Notes: generated by a model from the letters alone, not told the origin. A DNA stretch of 64,000 nt from Alphaproteobacteria bacterium (GCA_016124635.1 WGNJ01000004.1:186001-250000), one strand, 5' to 3'; shown: positions 18,994 to 31,052, numbered from the stretch's first letter. Numbers and translations are program-made.

Positions 18994-19521
18994 TCAAGCC
19001 ACCGCCGGCTTAAACTTCAGCGCCACGCCGTTCATACAATAGCGCAAACCCGTGGGCTTCGGTCCATCGTTGAACACGTGGCCCAAATGCCCACCGCAGC
19101 GGCGGCACGACACCGCCGTACGCACCATGAAATAAGACGTGTCCTCGGTCTCGATCACGGCGTTCGGCAGCGGCTGCCAGAAGCTCGGCCAGCCGGTGCC
19201 GCTCTCGAACTTGGTCGCGGACGAGAACAGCGCGAGATCGCACCCCGCGCAGACGAACGTCCCTTTCCGGTGTTCGTCGACCAACGGGCTTGATCCCGGA
19301 CGCTCGGTCGCCGATTGGCGCAGCACGGCATATTGATCGGGCGTCAGGACGCGCCGCCACTCCGCATCCGTCTTCTGCACTTCGAACTTGCCGGGCGCCG
19401 CCGCCGTCGTGGCGCTGGCGCTCGACCGCCACATTGCGCCGGCCACGGCCAGCACGCCCGCCACACCTGTCGCGCCCAACAGCGCACGCCGATTGAGCTT
19501 GCGGTTCGATAGGTCTGTCAT
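18994..19521 (-). CDS. msrB: peptide-methionine (R)-S-oxide reductase MsrB, Tat-exported
   Basis: A 175-residue enzyme that repairs protein-bound methionine-(R)-sulfoxide. The N-terminus has a twin-arginine signal (NRRALLG at 10-16, then a hydrophobic stretch to about 38), so it should work in the periplasm. Zinc ligands are C91, C94, C139 and C142; the catalytic cysteine is C162 in RYCMN. Periplasmic, Tat-routed MsrB is less common than the cytosolic form. The start at 19521 gives the cleanest signal peptide; the frame is open further upstream. Confidence 0.92.
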   Translation of the reverse strand: MTDLSNRKLNRRALLGATGVAGVLAVAGAMWRSSASATTAAAPGKFEVQKTDAEWRRVLTPDQYAVLRQSATERPGSSPLVDEHRKGTFVCAGCDLALFSSATKFESGTGWPSFWQPLPNAVIETEDTSYFMVRTAVSCRRCGGHLGHVFNDGPKPTGLRYCMNGVALKFKPAVA

Positions 19522-19639
19522 GGATGGCCTCCGTCTTCGTGGTCTGGCAGACGCAAATATGCGTCGGCCCTCAACACGAACCAATCACGGCCGCGAGAGC
19601 GCGCCGGACTTGGCGCGTCTCGACAGCTTGTGATCGCGC

Positions 19640-21697
19640 TCACGCTGCTTGAGCGGCCTGAGCTTTCTGCGCGATGGCGTGATCGGCCAGCTTCCCCGTT
19701 AACTCCGCCAGGTGGTCGAAGGTGTAGGAGAAACTCGCCGAACCCTGCGTCGCCGAGCGCAGTTCGATGATGAAGTTCTGCAGCTCCGACTCCGGGATGT
19801 GAGCTTGCACGACATCCCAACCCGGCCATCCAGGCCGTGCATCGAAGCCGAGCAACTGACCGCGCTTGCCGGTGATGATCTGGTTGATCCGAGACGTGGA
19901 ATCGGACGGCGTGTAGACGTCAACCGCCATGATCGGCTCGAGCAGAACAGGACTGCACTTTTCCATGCCCTCGCTCATGCCGATGCGGGCGGCTTGTTGG
20001 AACGCGGCATCGCTCGAATCGACGGAGTGAAACGATCCGTCGATCAGCGTTACCGAGACGTCGACGACCGGAAAGCCGAGCGGCCCCTTGTGCAGATAGT
20101 CGCGAACGCCCTTCTCGACGGACGGTATGAACTGCCGCGGGACGACGCCGCCGGTGATCTTGTCGACGAACTCGAAGCCCGCCCCGCGCGCCACCGGCTT
20201 GATCTGCAGCACCACGTCGCCGAACTGTCCGTGGCCGCCCGACTGTTTCTTATGCCGGCCGCGCTGCTCCGCCGGTTTGCGGATCGTTTCGCGATAGCCG
20301 ACATGCGGCGGCTGCATGTCCAGCTTCAGCCCGAACTTGCGCTCGGTTCGTGCCAGCGCGGTCTTCAGATGCACGTCACCCTGCCCGCTGAGGACAGCCT
20401 CATGGGTTTCGGCGATGTGATCGAAGCCGATCGCGGGGTCTTCCTCGCGCAGCTTGGCGATCGCACCCGACAGCTTCACATCGTCCTTGCGGTCCGAAGC
20501 CTTGATCGCGAGCTTGTACACGGCGGGCAAGACCTCGGCGGCCTTCAGCGCCTTGACGGCCTTTGGAGCCGCGAGCGTCGCGCCGGTCTGCGCCTTCTCA
20601 AGACGGCCTATCGCAACCAGATCGCCCGCGCCCGCAGCCGGTATCTTGGTTTGCTTGTCGCCCATCATGGAAAACAGACCGGAAGCACGCTCCTCGGTGC
20701 CGTCGCTGTTGTGAAGAACCGCGCCGTCCTTGAGCACGCCTTTGAAGACCCGAGCCAGCGAGAGCTTTCCGCCCGCGCCATGCATCGTCTTGACGACTTG
20801 AAGCACCGTGTCGTCGCCGTTCGCAGCCACGCCCTGCCGCGTCGCTGCACGCGTCACGTCGGGACACTCGTGTCGCAACGCCTTCAGTAAGCGCCGCACG
20901 CCGTTGTCGCGCTCCGCCGAGCCGATCAGCACGGGCACGATTAGCCCTTCCGCGAGTTCGCGCGCCAGATCGGCGAACACCTCGTCACGCGGCGGCTCGA
21001 TGTCGGAGAGAAGCTCCTCCATGAGATGATCGTCGTAGTCGGCGAGCTTCTCCAACATTTGGAAGCGCGCTTCTTTTCGCCGGTCGGTCAAATCCTCGGG
21101 GATCGCGATCACTTCGGACGGCGCGTGCTCCTTGTAAACAAACGCCCGGTCCAGCGCCAGGTCGACGAAACCGGTGACGACACCGTCCTTCCATGTCGGC
21201 ACTTGCCGCAATACCAGCGGCTTGGTTGCCGCCGGCTGCAGCGCGACCAGCAGATCTCGCATGCTCCCAGGAGCTTTATCGATCTTGTTGACGAACAAGA
21301 AATGCGGGATGGCGAGATCGGCAAGTCGCTTCAGCATCGGCTGAAGAATTGCGACTTTGGAAGGGTCAGGCTCGGTCACCACGACGACGGCATCGACGCC
21401 GGTCAAGGTGTTCAGGGTCTCTTGCAGATATTCGATGGATCCGGGGCAGTCGATGAAGAAGAATTGGTCGCCAAGATAGGTGGCATTCGCTGCCGTGACT
21501 TCGACACTCATCAATCTGTCACGGGCTTCGGGCGATGCGTCGCCCACGGTGTTCTTTTGTGCTTGAGAGCCTTTGCGCGTCGTAGCGCCGGCTATCCAGA
21601 GAATGCTTTCGAGCAGCGTCGTTTTTCCGCTGCCTTGGGGTCCGACCAGGGCCACGCAACGTGGCCCATGTCCTCCCTTTCCGTTTGTTTCAGCCAT
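19640..21697 (-). CDS. EF-G-like translational GTPase with altered catalytic centre
   Basis: A 685-residue EF-G-type protein with GTPase domain (about 10-260), beta-barrel domain II, and domains III-V; the C-terminal region with SGGHGQFGDV and TGKRGQLLG segments is clearly EF-G-like. It is not the canonical fusA: the P-loop reads GPQGSGKT (19-26), and the G3 motif reads DCPGS (83-87), so the catalytic histidine that normally follows DxPG is serine. NKID (137-140) is intact. It belongs to the 'elongation factor G-like' paralogues whose role is unclear. The start at 21697 was chosen over 21736 because the residues upstream are not conserved-looking. Confidence 0.9.
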   Translation of the reverse strand: MAETNGKGGHGPRCVALVGPQGSGKTTLLESILWIAGATTRKGSQAQKNTVGDASPEARDRLMSVEVTAANATYLGDQFFFIDCPGSIEYLQETLNTLTGVDAVVVVTEPDPSKVAILQPMLKRLADLAIPHFLFVNKIDKAPGSMRDLLVALQPAATKPLVLRQVPTWKDGVVTGFVDLALDRAFVYKEHAPSEVIAIPEDLTDRRKEARFQMLEKLADYDDHLMEELLSDIEPPRDEVFADLARELAEGLIVPVLIGSAERDNGVRRLLKALRHECPDVTRAATRQGVAANGDDTVLQVVKTMHGAGGKLSLARVFKGVLKDGAVLHNSDGTEERASGLFSMMGDKQTKIPAAGAGDLVAIGRLEKAQTGATLAAPKAVKALKAAEVLPAVYKLAIKASDRKDDVKLSGAIAKLREEDPAIGFDHIAETHEAVLSGQGDVHLKTALARTERKFGLKLDMQPPHVGYRETIRKPAEQRGRHKKQSGGHGQFGDVVLQIKPVARGAGFEFVDKITGGVVPRQFIPSVEKGVRDYLHKGPLGFPVVDVSVTLIDGSFHSVDSSDAAFQQAARIGMSEGMEKCSPVLLEPIMAVDVYTPSDSTSRINQIITGKRGQLLGFDARPGWPGWDVVQAHIPESELQNFIIELRSATQGSASFSYTFDHLAELTGKLADHAIAQKAQAAQAA

Positions 21698-21911
21698 GAG
21701 GTTGCTCCCGAGGTCCCGGGTGTTCCAAGGGCGCAACCCAACACGCTACGCCCTCTAACCGGGCTCGCCTATCGTTTCGCTTCTTTGAGCAGAAGTTCAA
21801 GAGCAAAATCTTTGCGCGCACACCTTGCGCTCGGCGTTTGCGCAACCGTCAACGGCTCCGCCGCAGCGCAGCGAAGTGCGATGGCGCATTTGTACGCAAA
21901 ACTCTCCTCGT

Positions 21912-22361
21912 CTAAGGCGAGCGCTTCGCAATTCGCGCGTGGATGTCGCCGACCTCTTGCAGCGCCGCCGACCCGTACCAGGCGTATGCTTCATACGCGA
22001 GCGCGCCGGCCGCGATCGCCGGATCGCTCTTGATCAACGGCTCGGCCTCTGCCACCGAAGGAACATTAAAGACGAAGATGCCTTCGTAGTGCTGCGCGTT
22101 GTCTTCGAACGGACCCGCCACAATGAGTTTTCCCGCCTCGGCCAGACGATGGATGTTCGCCATATGGCCGCGAAACGCTTTCGCGCGCTCATCCTTCGAC
22201 AGGTCTGTGTTCGGTCCCGCCTTCAGGATCACCAGAACGTAGGTCTTCATGCCGTATTCGTCGGCGCCGAGCCGCTGCGCCAGCGCGGCATCGTAGTCCG
22301 CGGCAAACGCCACGCTTGTCGAACCGATCAAGCAAACACCCAGCACAAGCCAACGTATCAT
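21912..22361 (-). CDS. YciI-like protein with signal peptide
   Basis: A 149-residue protein. Residues 1-20 form a classical signal peptide ending in VAFAAD; the rest is a YciI/DUF1330-like ferredoxin-fold domain with YVLVILKAGP, HMANIHRLAEAGKLIVAGPF and EAEPLIKSDPAIAAG, the hallmarks of YciI. Most YciI proteins are cytosolic, so export is unusual. No enzymatic function is established. It is 29 bases downstream of nothing coding on its 3' side; upstream is the aminotransferase gene on the same strand across a short gap at 22362-22390, so it may share that transcript only as the downstream gene's leader; its own GGGGA site precedes the ATG. Confidence 0.85.
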   Translation of the reverse strand: MIRWLVLGVCLIGSTSVAFAADYDAALAQRLGADEYGMKTYVLVILKAGPNTDLSKDERAKAFRGHMANIHRLAEAGKLIVAGPFEDNAQHYEGIFVFNVPSVAEAEPLIKSDPAIAAGALAYEAYAWYGSAALQEVGDIHARIAKRSP

Positions 22362-22390
22362 CGCGATGTCCCCCTAGGTGACGGTCGTCT

Positions 22391-23689
<1,299 letters not shown>

Positions 23690-23723
23690 TTAAGCCTTCC
23701 GTAAGGGCCAACCGCGCAGAATC

Positions 23724-24158
23724 ATGCGCATGAGCAGGTGGGCACGATATCTCGTTGCGCCGTTGCTGCTGCTGATCACCTCTTGCGGCAGTCAGGATGC
23801 GCCGACCGGTCGCTGGGAAGGCTTCATCGATTCGCCGACCTGGATCATCGTCGTTCGCCTTGAGGTCGAAAGCGGCAACAACATCCGCGCCAGCGCGCTC
23901 TCCGCCAATGTCGACGGCATGACCTTGCCGAACAAGTTTGCAGCCGCCCGCCAGCTGAAGACCGCGATACGCGAGCAATGGCCGAATGCGGTTCGCGGCA
24001 GAATCGACTTCCACGGCAACACGTTGACCAGGACGGATCACGTCGCGCCGCTTTTCGTCTTCGACGAACAGAAGCGGACGATGACCTTCTACTTCTACGC
24101 CGGTGGCAAATTGGCCGAAAAAGTGGTTTGCCTGCCCGTGGAGCGCTTCGCCAGCTGA
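23724..24158 (+). CDS. hypothetical lipoprotein
   Basis: A 144-residue protein of no recognised family. The N-terminus is a lipoprotein signal: basic MRMSRWARY, a hydrophobic core, and lipobox LITSC with C21 as the acylated residue. The mature part is a mixed alpha/beta sequence with several beta-prone strands (TWIIVVRLEVE, TMTFYFYAGG). It is divergent from the aminotransferase gene and is followed by a second small lipoprotein gene on the same strand. Confidence 0.75.
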   Translation: MRMSRWARYLVAPLLLLITSCGSQDAPTGRWEGFIDSPTWIIVVRLEVESGNNIRASALSANVDGMTLPNKFAAARQLKTAIREQWPNAVRGRIDFHGNTLTRTDHVAPLFVFDEQKRTMTFYFYAGGKLAEKVVCLPVERFAS

Positions 24159-24230
24159 AGCGCTGGCGATCCCCGCCCAGTTGGGGCATTGTCCGCGGCC
24201 TTCACATGGCCCGAATTGCGGGAACCTCCC

Positions 24231-24515
24231 ATGCTCTCTCGTCAGATCGCGCTCGCGCTGCTCGCATCGTTGTCGCTAACGGGGTGCGGCTCATCGATCT
24301 CGAAGGGCTGCTCGAGTGCCTCGGACGTCAATCCGGCAGGCGCCGCACTGACCGACGACATTCAGAAGGCCGAAGCGTCCGGCAAGCTCGATCGTGGCAA
24401 AGCCGCCGAAGCGATGGCCCGCGTGATGAACGCCGCGCAGACTTACGAACAGAGCCATGATGTCGGCGCGTTCTGCACGGAGATCGCCAAGATCCGCAAG
24501 GACTCCGGCGTCTGA
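24231..24515 (+). CDS. small hypothetical lipoprotein
   Basis: A 94-residue protein with a lipoprotein signal (LSLTGC lipobox, acylated C near residue 19) and a short helical, alanine-rich mature region containing two further cysteines. No family recognised. The ATG at 24231 has GGGAACC upstream; an earlier in-frame start would place non-signal residues in front. The stop is four bases from the convergent DMT-family gene. Confidence 0.7.
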   Translation: MLSRQIALALLASLSLTGCGSSISKGCSSASDVNPAGAALTDDIQKAEASGKLDRGKAAEAMARVMNAAQTYEQSHDVGAFCTEIAKIRKDSGV

Positions 24516-24519
24516 CGGC

Positions 24520-24861
24520 CTACCATTTGTGAAACACGAAGAACGCCGCCGCGACGAGACAAGCGAATCCCGCCAAGTGATTCCAGCGGATTGTTTCGCC
24601 GAGATAGAGCACCGAGAATCCCGCGAAAACGAGAAGAGTGATGATCTCTTGGATCGTCTTCAACTCGGCTGTTGAATAGACCGCACTGCCCCATCGATTG
24701 GCGGGCACAGCGAAGCAATACTCGAACAGCGCAATGCTCCAACTCACCGCGATCACGAGCCATAGCGGCTGATCCTTGAACTTCAGATGCCCGTACCACG
24801 CGAACGTCATGAAGACGTTCGAAAGCGACAACATGATGATCGGCGTCAGGCTTGCGGGCAT
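24520..24861 (-). CDS. DMT-family membrane protein (DUF486)
   Basis: A 113-residue inner-membrane protein with four predicted helices, the last ending in FFVFHKW. The LSNVFMTFAWYGHLKF start and RWGSAVYSTAELKTIQE loop match the DUF486 group, small relatives of drug/metabolite transporters. Substrate unknown. It lies downstream of the OmpA-like gene's terminator and so is probably transcribed separately. Confidence 0.85.
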   Translation of the reverse strand: MPASLTPIIMLSLSNVFMTFAWYGHLKFKDQPLWLVIAVSWSIALFEYCFAVPANRWGSAVYSTAELKTIQEIITLLVFAGFSVLYLGETIRWNHLAGFACLVAAAFFVFHKW

Positions 24862-24911
24862 TCGAGCGCTCCGTTGATTCGGCGTTCCATCTTGGTCATG
24901 CGCATGCGCAA

Positions 24912-24938
24912 GAAGAAAGGGCGGCTGTTGGCCGCCCT
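24912..24938 (-). terminator. rho-independent terminator of the OmpA-like gene
   Basis: An 8-bp GC stem (AGGGCGGC at 24918-24925 with GCCGCCCT at 24931-24938) with a five-base loop is followed on the minus strand by TTTCTTCTT. It lies 25 bases after the stop of the gene ending at 24963. Confidence 0.8.
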
Positions 24939-24962
24939 CCTTGTTGTCAGTGTCGCAGAGTC

Positions 24963-26033
24963 TTATTGCAGGTCGACGGTCGCACGCCGGTTCTGCGGCT
25001 CCTTCACGCCGTCGCCCGTCTGCACCATGAGTTCGGTCTCACCCTTGCCCTCGATCGAGATCGAACCGGCGGGAATACCCTTGCCGACGAGGTTGCTCTT
25101 CGCAGCGCTCGCCCGGCAGACGGAGAGCTTCTGGTTGTAGCGCGACGAGCCTGACGTATCGGTATGACCGACGATCGAGATCGACGCAGCGCCCGTGCTC
25201 TTCGCCGTCGACGCGGCCTGACTCAAAACGCCGTCCGCTTCAGCCGTAATGTTGCATTTGTTGAAACCAAAAAAGATCACGTAGTGCTTCACCGCAGGCG
25301 GTGGCGCCGGTGGCGGTGGCGGCGCGGCGGGCGGAGGTGGTGGCGGCGCCTCTTCTTCCTGCGGCGACAACGCGAAGCGGAAACCGATGGTCGCCGTGTG
25401 ATTGACGAAGTCCTCGCCGGTTAGGAATTGCGGCTGGGTATTCCGAAAGTCGAAGCTCGGATCGGCGACCCGGAAGTAGCGGTAGTCGACGAACAGCGTG
25501 CTACGGCTGCCGAGCGCGTAATTCAGCCCGGCAATACCCTGATAGGAAAAATTCCAATCAGAATCCCGGAAGCCCGGCAGAGCCGGCTGATAGTCCAATT
25601 GCGTTCGCGCGGCACCGGCGCCGGCACCGAGCGTGAATGAAAATCGGTTGGTCAGCGGAATATCGTAGAGCACGTTGCCCATGATCGACCACGTTCCGAT
25701 ATGACCTGACGTCGTGTCGAGGAAGGGCGTCGGTCGAAAATCCACGAGCCGATGCTGATTATTGCGGCGGTATCCGCCCTCGAGCTCAAATCGCCAATCG
25801 CGAAAAGCGTACCCGACGCTTGCCAAGCCTGCCCACCCGGTCTCGAAACTCGACACCGCCGGATCCGTGTCGGTAACAATGCCGAATGAGGTGGTGTGCT
25901 GACGATGATGCCAATCTTCCGTCCAGTTTGCACCGCCTTCGAGACCCACGTACCAGCCGTTGAAATGTTCGGCATGCGCCGGTCCGGCACACAAGGCCAA
26001 CGCGCCGACGGTTCCTAGCAATAGCTTTTTCAT
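24963..26033 (-). CDS. OmpA-family outer-membrane protein
   Basis: A 356-residue outer-membrane protein. A signal peptide (residues 1-21, ending PAHA) is followed by an eight-strand beta-barrel (about 25-228, with GWYVGLEGGANW and YQGIAGLNYAL-type strands), a proline-rich hinge (about 232-250), and an OmpA peptidoglycan-binding domain (about 253-356, with GHTDTSGSSRYNQKLS). The C-terminal domain anchors the outer membrane to peptidoglycan. GGAG precedes the ATG. An exact match to the EcfG general-stress promoter lies upstream, and a terminator follows, so it is a single-gene unit. Confidence 0.93.
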   Translation of the reverse strand: MKKLLLGTVGALALCAGPAHAEHFNGWYVGLEGGANWTEDWHHRQHTTSFGIVTDTDPAVSSFETGWAGLASVGYAFRDWRFELEGGYRRNNQHRLVDFRPTPFLDTTSGHIGTWSIMGNVLYDIPLTNRFSFTLGAGAGAARTQLDYQPALPGFRDSDWNFSYQGIAGLNYALGSRSTLFVDYRYFRVADPSFDFRNTQPQFLTGEDFVNHTATIGFRFALSPQEEEAPPPPPPAAPPPPPAPPPAVKHYVIFFGFNKCNITAEADGVLSQAASTAKSTGAASISIVGHTDTSGSSRYNQKLSVCRASAAKSNLVGKGIPAGSISIEGKGETELMVQTGDGVKEPQNRRATVDLQ

Positions 26034-26096
26034 TGAGGAGACTCCGACTAACCGGCGCGCTGCGGCACGCCGTACGTGAACAACAGACCGCGCACC

Positions 26097-26122
26097 AACG
26101 CGGCGCGCAGCGATACCGTTCC
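26097..26122 (-). promoter_or_regulatory. EcfG (general stress sigma factor) type promoter of the OmpA-like gene
   Basis: On the minus strand GGAAC (26122-26118) is followed after 17 bases by CGTT (26100-26097), an exact match to the alphaproteobacterial EcfG consensus GGAAC-N16/17-CGTT. Transcription would begin near 26090, about 57 bases before the ATG. Confidence 0.65.
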
Positions 26123-26600
26123 CCCCGAATGCGACTGATCTTCACCGACTGTGTCTCTCGGCTCACAGTCTCGGCGTGGCTTTTAGCGGAAAGCTTGATG
26201 GCCTGAGAAGATTGAAACTGTATCATTGCGTATCAGCAAGAAACCACGCGCACAAATGGAACAAATTGCGTGGAACTTACCGAGCGGACAACCGCAGCGC
26301 TGTGCTTTGCTGCGGCGTAATACAAAGCGCGCCCCTTTCAACGCCTCCGAACGAGAGTCCGTCGTAAGGCAGTACAAAACAATCTCTATACGGACGAATT
26401 TCGATCTTGAGCGTGCAACAGTCGCAAATCGAATCGAGTATATGCGGTCGTTGCCGTCTCCAACTCAGGCGGGTGACTGAAAGCCGCCGAGCACCAGCGC
26501 AAGACGGATTGGCGGCGGGCAATCATTACTGCCATAACCTGGCAGCAGGAGCCTCTAGCCTCCAAAGCTGATCAGGCCCAGCCCACCCACTGGTTTTCGA
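26123..26600. other. 478-base stretch with no supported gene
   Basis: This gap between the OmpA-like promoter and uvrB is visibly less GC-rich than its surroundings. An 84-codon open frame (26226-26480) has no ribosome site, no family resemblance and a TTG start, so it is not called. Short inverted repeats occur (GACTGTG at 26147-26153 with CACAGTC at 26164-26170). It must hold the uvrB promoter; a small RNA cannot be excluded. Confidence 0.4.
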
Positions 26601-28880
<2,280 letters not shown>

Positions 28881-28959
28881 AGCCTCCCCGGTCCCTGGCG
28901 CACCCTCGCTCAAGCGGGGATGAAAAGTGCTAGGCTGCGTGTGCCGGCGGAGACGTGTG

Positions 28960-29541
28960 ATGAAGAACGAAGCAATGGAATACCGTGGCATCAATCACGT
29001 GGCGCTCGTATGCCGCGACATGAAGGAAACGGTCGAGTTCTATCGCGACGTCTTGGAGATGCCGCTGGTCAAGACGCTCGACCTGCCCGACGGGCGCGGC
29101 CAGCATTTCTTCTTCGACTGCGGCAACGGCTCGACGATCGCCTTCTTCTGGTTTCCCGACGCGCCCGAGGCAGCGCCCGGCATCGCCTCGATGGATCGCC
29201 GTCCGGGCGCCTCGATGGTGACGGCACATGCCTCGATGAATCATCTCGCGATCTCGGTGCCGCTGGAGAAATTCGACGCTTATGCCGAGCGCCTGAAGAA
29301 AAAGGGCGTGCGTCTCCATGTGCTCAATCACAATGACGGGCCCGAGCACGCGAGCACCGACATCAAGCCGACGACTTGGATCCGCTCGATGTACTTCGCC
29401 GATCCGAACGGCATCTGGATGGAGCTCGCGGCCTTCACCCGGCCCTTCGTCGCCGCCGATGTCGCCCACGAACCCGCGCGATATGTGGACCGCGAGCGTT
29501 ACCTGCGCCGGCGTCGAACGGCGGCGCCTGCCGAAGGCTGA
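28960..29541 (+). CDS. VOC-superfamily (glyoxalase/dioxygenase-like) protein
   Basis: A 193-residue protein with a vicinal-oxygen-chelate fold: the first beta-alpha-beta module begins GINHVALVCRDMKETVEFY and the second has MNHLAISVP and SMYFADPNGIWMELAAF. Metal ligands are probably the histidines in NHVAL and NHLAI and the glutamate in WMEL. Reaction unknown; glyoxalase, dioxygenase and antibiotic-resistance members share this shape. GGAG lies ten bases before the ATG at 28960; a second ATG at 28975 is possible. It follows uvrB after 79 bases. Confidence 0.85.
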   Translation: MKNEAMEYRGINHVALVCRDMKETVEFYRDVLEMPLVKTLDLPDGRGQHFFFDCGNGSTIAFFWFPDAPEAAPGIASMDRRPGASMVTAHASMNHLAISVPLEKFDAYAERLKKKGVRLHVLNHNDGPEHASTDIKPTTWIRSMYFADPNGIWMELAAFTRPFVAADVAHEPARYVDRERYLRRRRTAAPAEG

Positions 29542-29590
29542 TCGCTTTTGCTCGTGCACATCGGCAACACGAGCGAACGGCTCGCCCGAT

Positions 29591-30109
29591 CTAGCGTTGG
29601 CCCGCTTCGAGATAGGCGACGGTGGCCGACGGATCGTTCCCGTCGAAGCCGACCAGCGCTTCGCCGATCACCCGGTTTGTCTTCGGATCGATCACCGCCA
29701 TCAGCGGCACGCCGTAAGGCGACTCCCGGTTGATGTGCAATTTGAACTGCGGAAGAATCTCGTCGAAGACTTCGGTCCGGAGCTGATGGCCGACCGGTGT
29801 GAAGATCGATACGTCCGCCTGCTCGTACTTGCTCAGCAATGCGGCGCCTTGCGGCAGCTGCAGCCAGGCGTCGAGCGCGTTGCAAGGACCGCAGGTGTTG
29901 AATCCGAAGATGACGACCGCACGCTTGTTTTCAGCCTTGGCCTTGGCGAGGACGCTCGAAAGCAGCGGCCGCTGATCGATGCAGTCGGCATAGATCTTGT
30001 CGGCGCTGCACTGCACGCGATAAGGCGTCATGAGATCTGACGCGGGCGCCGCCAGGACCGATGCCAGCAACGCGCAGAAACCCACTATCACGCCAATAAC
30101 GCGGCTCAT
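29591..30109 (-). CDS. exported thioredoxin-like protein
   Basis: A 172-residue protein with a signal peptide (about residues 1-23, ending LAAPAS) and a thioredoxin fold carrying the redox site C73-G-P-C76 and a cis-proline in YGVPLMAVID. Two additional cysteines (C34, C43) precede the fold. It should act as a periplasmic thiol-disulfide protein; its partner is unknown. A strong GGGGG-TAAAGG sequence precedes the ATG. Confidence 0.87.
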   Translation of the reverse strand: MSRVIGVIVGFCALLASVLAAPASDLMTPYRVQCSADKIYADCIDQRPLLSSVLAKAKAENKRAVVIFGFNTCGPCNALDAWLQLPQGAALLSKYEQADVSIFTPVGHQLRTEVFDEILPQFKLHINRESPYGVPLMAVIDPKTNRVIGEALVGFDGNDPSATVAYLEAGQR

Positions 30110-30215
30110 CCTTTACCCCCGACTTATCGGACCACCACTCTAAGCGGTCCTTTACCGAGAGCAAAACTCAAGCCGCCGGCGACGTCATGCACCGGCGGCT
30201 TGGGAATGCTGGTGA

Positions 30216-30572
30216 TCAGTTGTGATAGAAGAAGCTCTCCTCGACGATCTTGCCGTTCTTGACGGTATAGATGCCGACTTCGTCCATCGTGTGCCGCTCG
30301 CCGCCCTTTGGCGTCAGATCCATCGTGAAGCGCACGACGAACTGATCACCATGCACGTACGGCCCTTCAACCTTGGCGCCGTGAACGGTGTGGTTCGCGT
30401 ACCACCACTCGCCCTTGCCCATGACGGCCTTGCGCCCCTTCAACACAGCCATGTCCCCTTCGCCGGGCTCACGGCTGACGACGTCGTCCGACCAATATTT
30501 TTGGCCGGCGTGATCGAACTCACCCTTCGCGCAAAGGTCGGTGAAGGCCTTGGCGATCGCTTTCGTATCCAT
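30216..30572 (-). CDS. SnoaL-like / NTF2-family protein
   Basis: A 118-residue protein with the cone-shaped SnoaL/NTF2-like pattern: N-terminal helices, then GPYVHGDQFVVRFTMDLTPKGG and DEVGIYTVKNGKIVEESFFY strands. Such proteins bind small hydrophobic ligands or act as isomerases or hydrolases; no catalytic residues can be named. The ATG at 30572 has GGAG twelve bases upstream; the frame is open to 30617. It stands alone on the minus strand. Confidence 0.82.
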   Translation of the reverse strand: MDTKAIAKAFTDLCAKGEFDHAGQKYWSDDVVSREPGEGDMAVLKGRKAVMGKGEWWYANHTVHGAKVEGPYVHGDQFVVRFTMDLTPKGGERHTMDEVGIYTVKNGKIVEESFFYHN

Positions 30573-30839
30573 GTGATGTTTCTCCATCGGCGAAAATTGC
30601 TGACCAACGCGGGACAACTTCTTGCGAGGCCGGCATCATGACAAATGGCCCTGCCAATTTTTGACAGCAGCCGACAGGCCGCCGCCTCACCCCGAGCCGC
30701 CTGCTCATCCGACAAGGTCGCCAATTCGGCGCTTTGCCGATGATGCCGTCAATAGCGTTCGAAAGATTTGAAGTGGAATGCGATTACACCGCTAGCAAGT
30801 GTGCAATCCGCACTCGCAAGTTGCGACGAGAGCGCGACA

Positions 30840-31052
30840 TCATTTGCCGTCGAGAAAGAAGAGTTCCTCGACCTTCATGCCGAGCGCTTTGGCGAGACGA
30901 AGGGCCAAGATCGTCGAGGGAACGAACACACCGTTTTCGACCGTGTTGATCGTCTTGCGCGAAACCGACACACGTTCGGCAAGTTCGGCCTGGGTAAGGC
31001 CGAGTTTCGCGCGGACGTCCTTCAATCTGTTCCGCAAGCCGGCGTCAGCCAT
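30840..31052 (-). CDS. XRE-family helix-turn-helix regulator
   Basis: A 70-residue Cro/CI-type DNA-binding protein, essentially one HTH domain (LTQAELAERVSVSRKTINTVENG and LALRLAKALGMKVEELFFL). It overlaps the membrane-protein gene upstream by eight bases, so both are in one transcript. A pair of AACCTATRGGTT palindromes in front of that transcript is the natural candidate operator, implying autoregulation. Confidence 0.9.
   Translation of the reverse strand: MADAGLRNRLKDVRAKLGLTQAELAERVSVSRKTINTVENGVFVPSTILALRLAKALGMKVEELFFLDGK

Noticed and set aside
26259..26276. GAAC...GAAC direct repeat as a LexA (SOS) box for uvrB
   Set aside because: Spacing is 10 bases; the alphaproteobacterial LexA box needs GAAC-N7-GAAC (or GTTC-N7-GTTC).
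26226..26480. 84-codon frame in the gap before uvrB
   Set aside because: TTG start, no ribosome site, no recognisable family, biased composition unlike neighbours.
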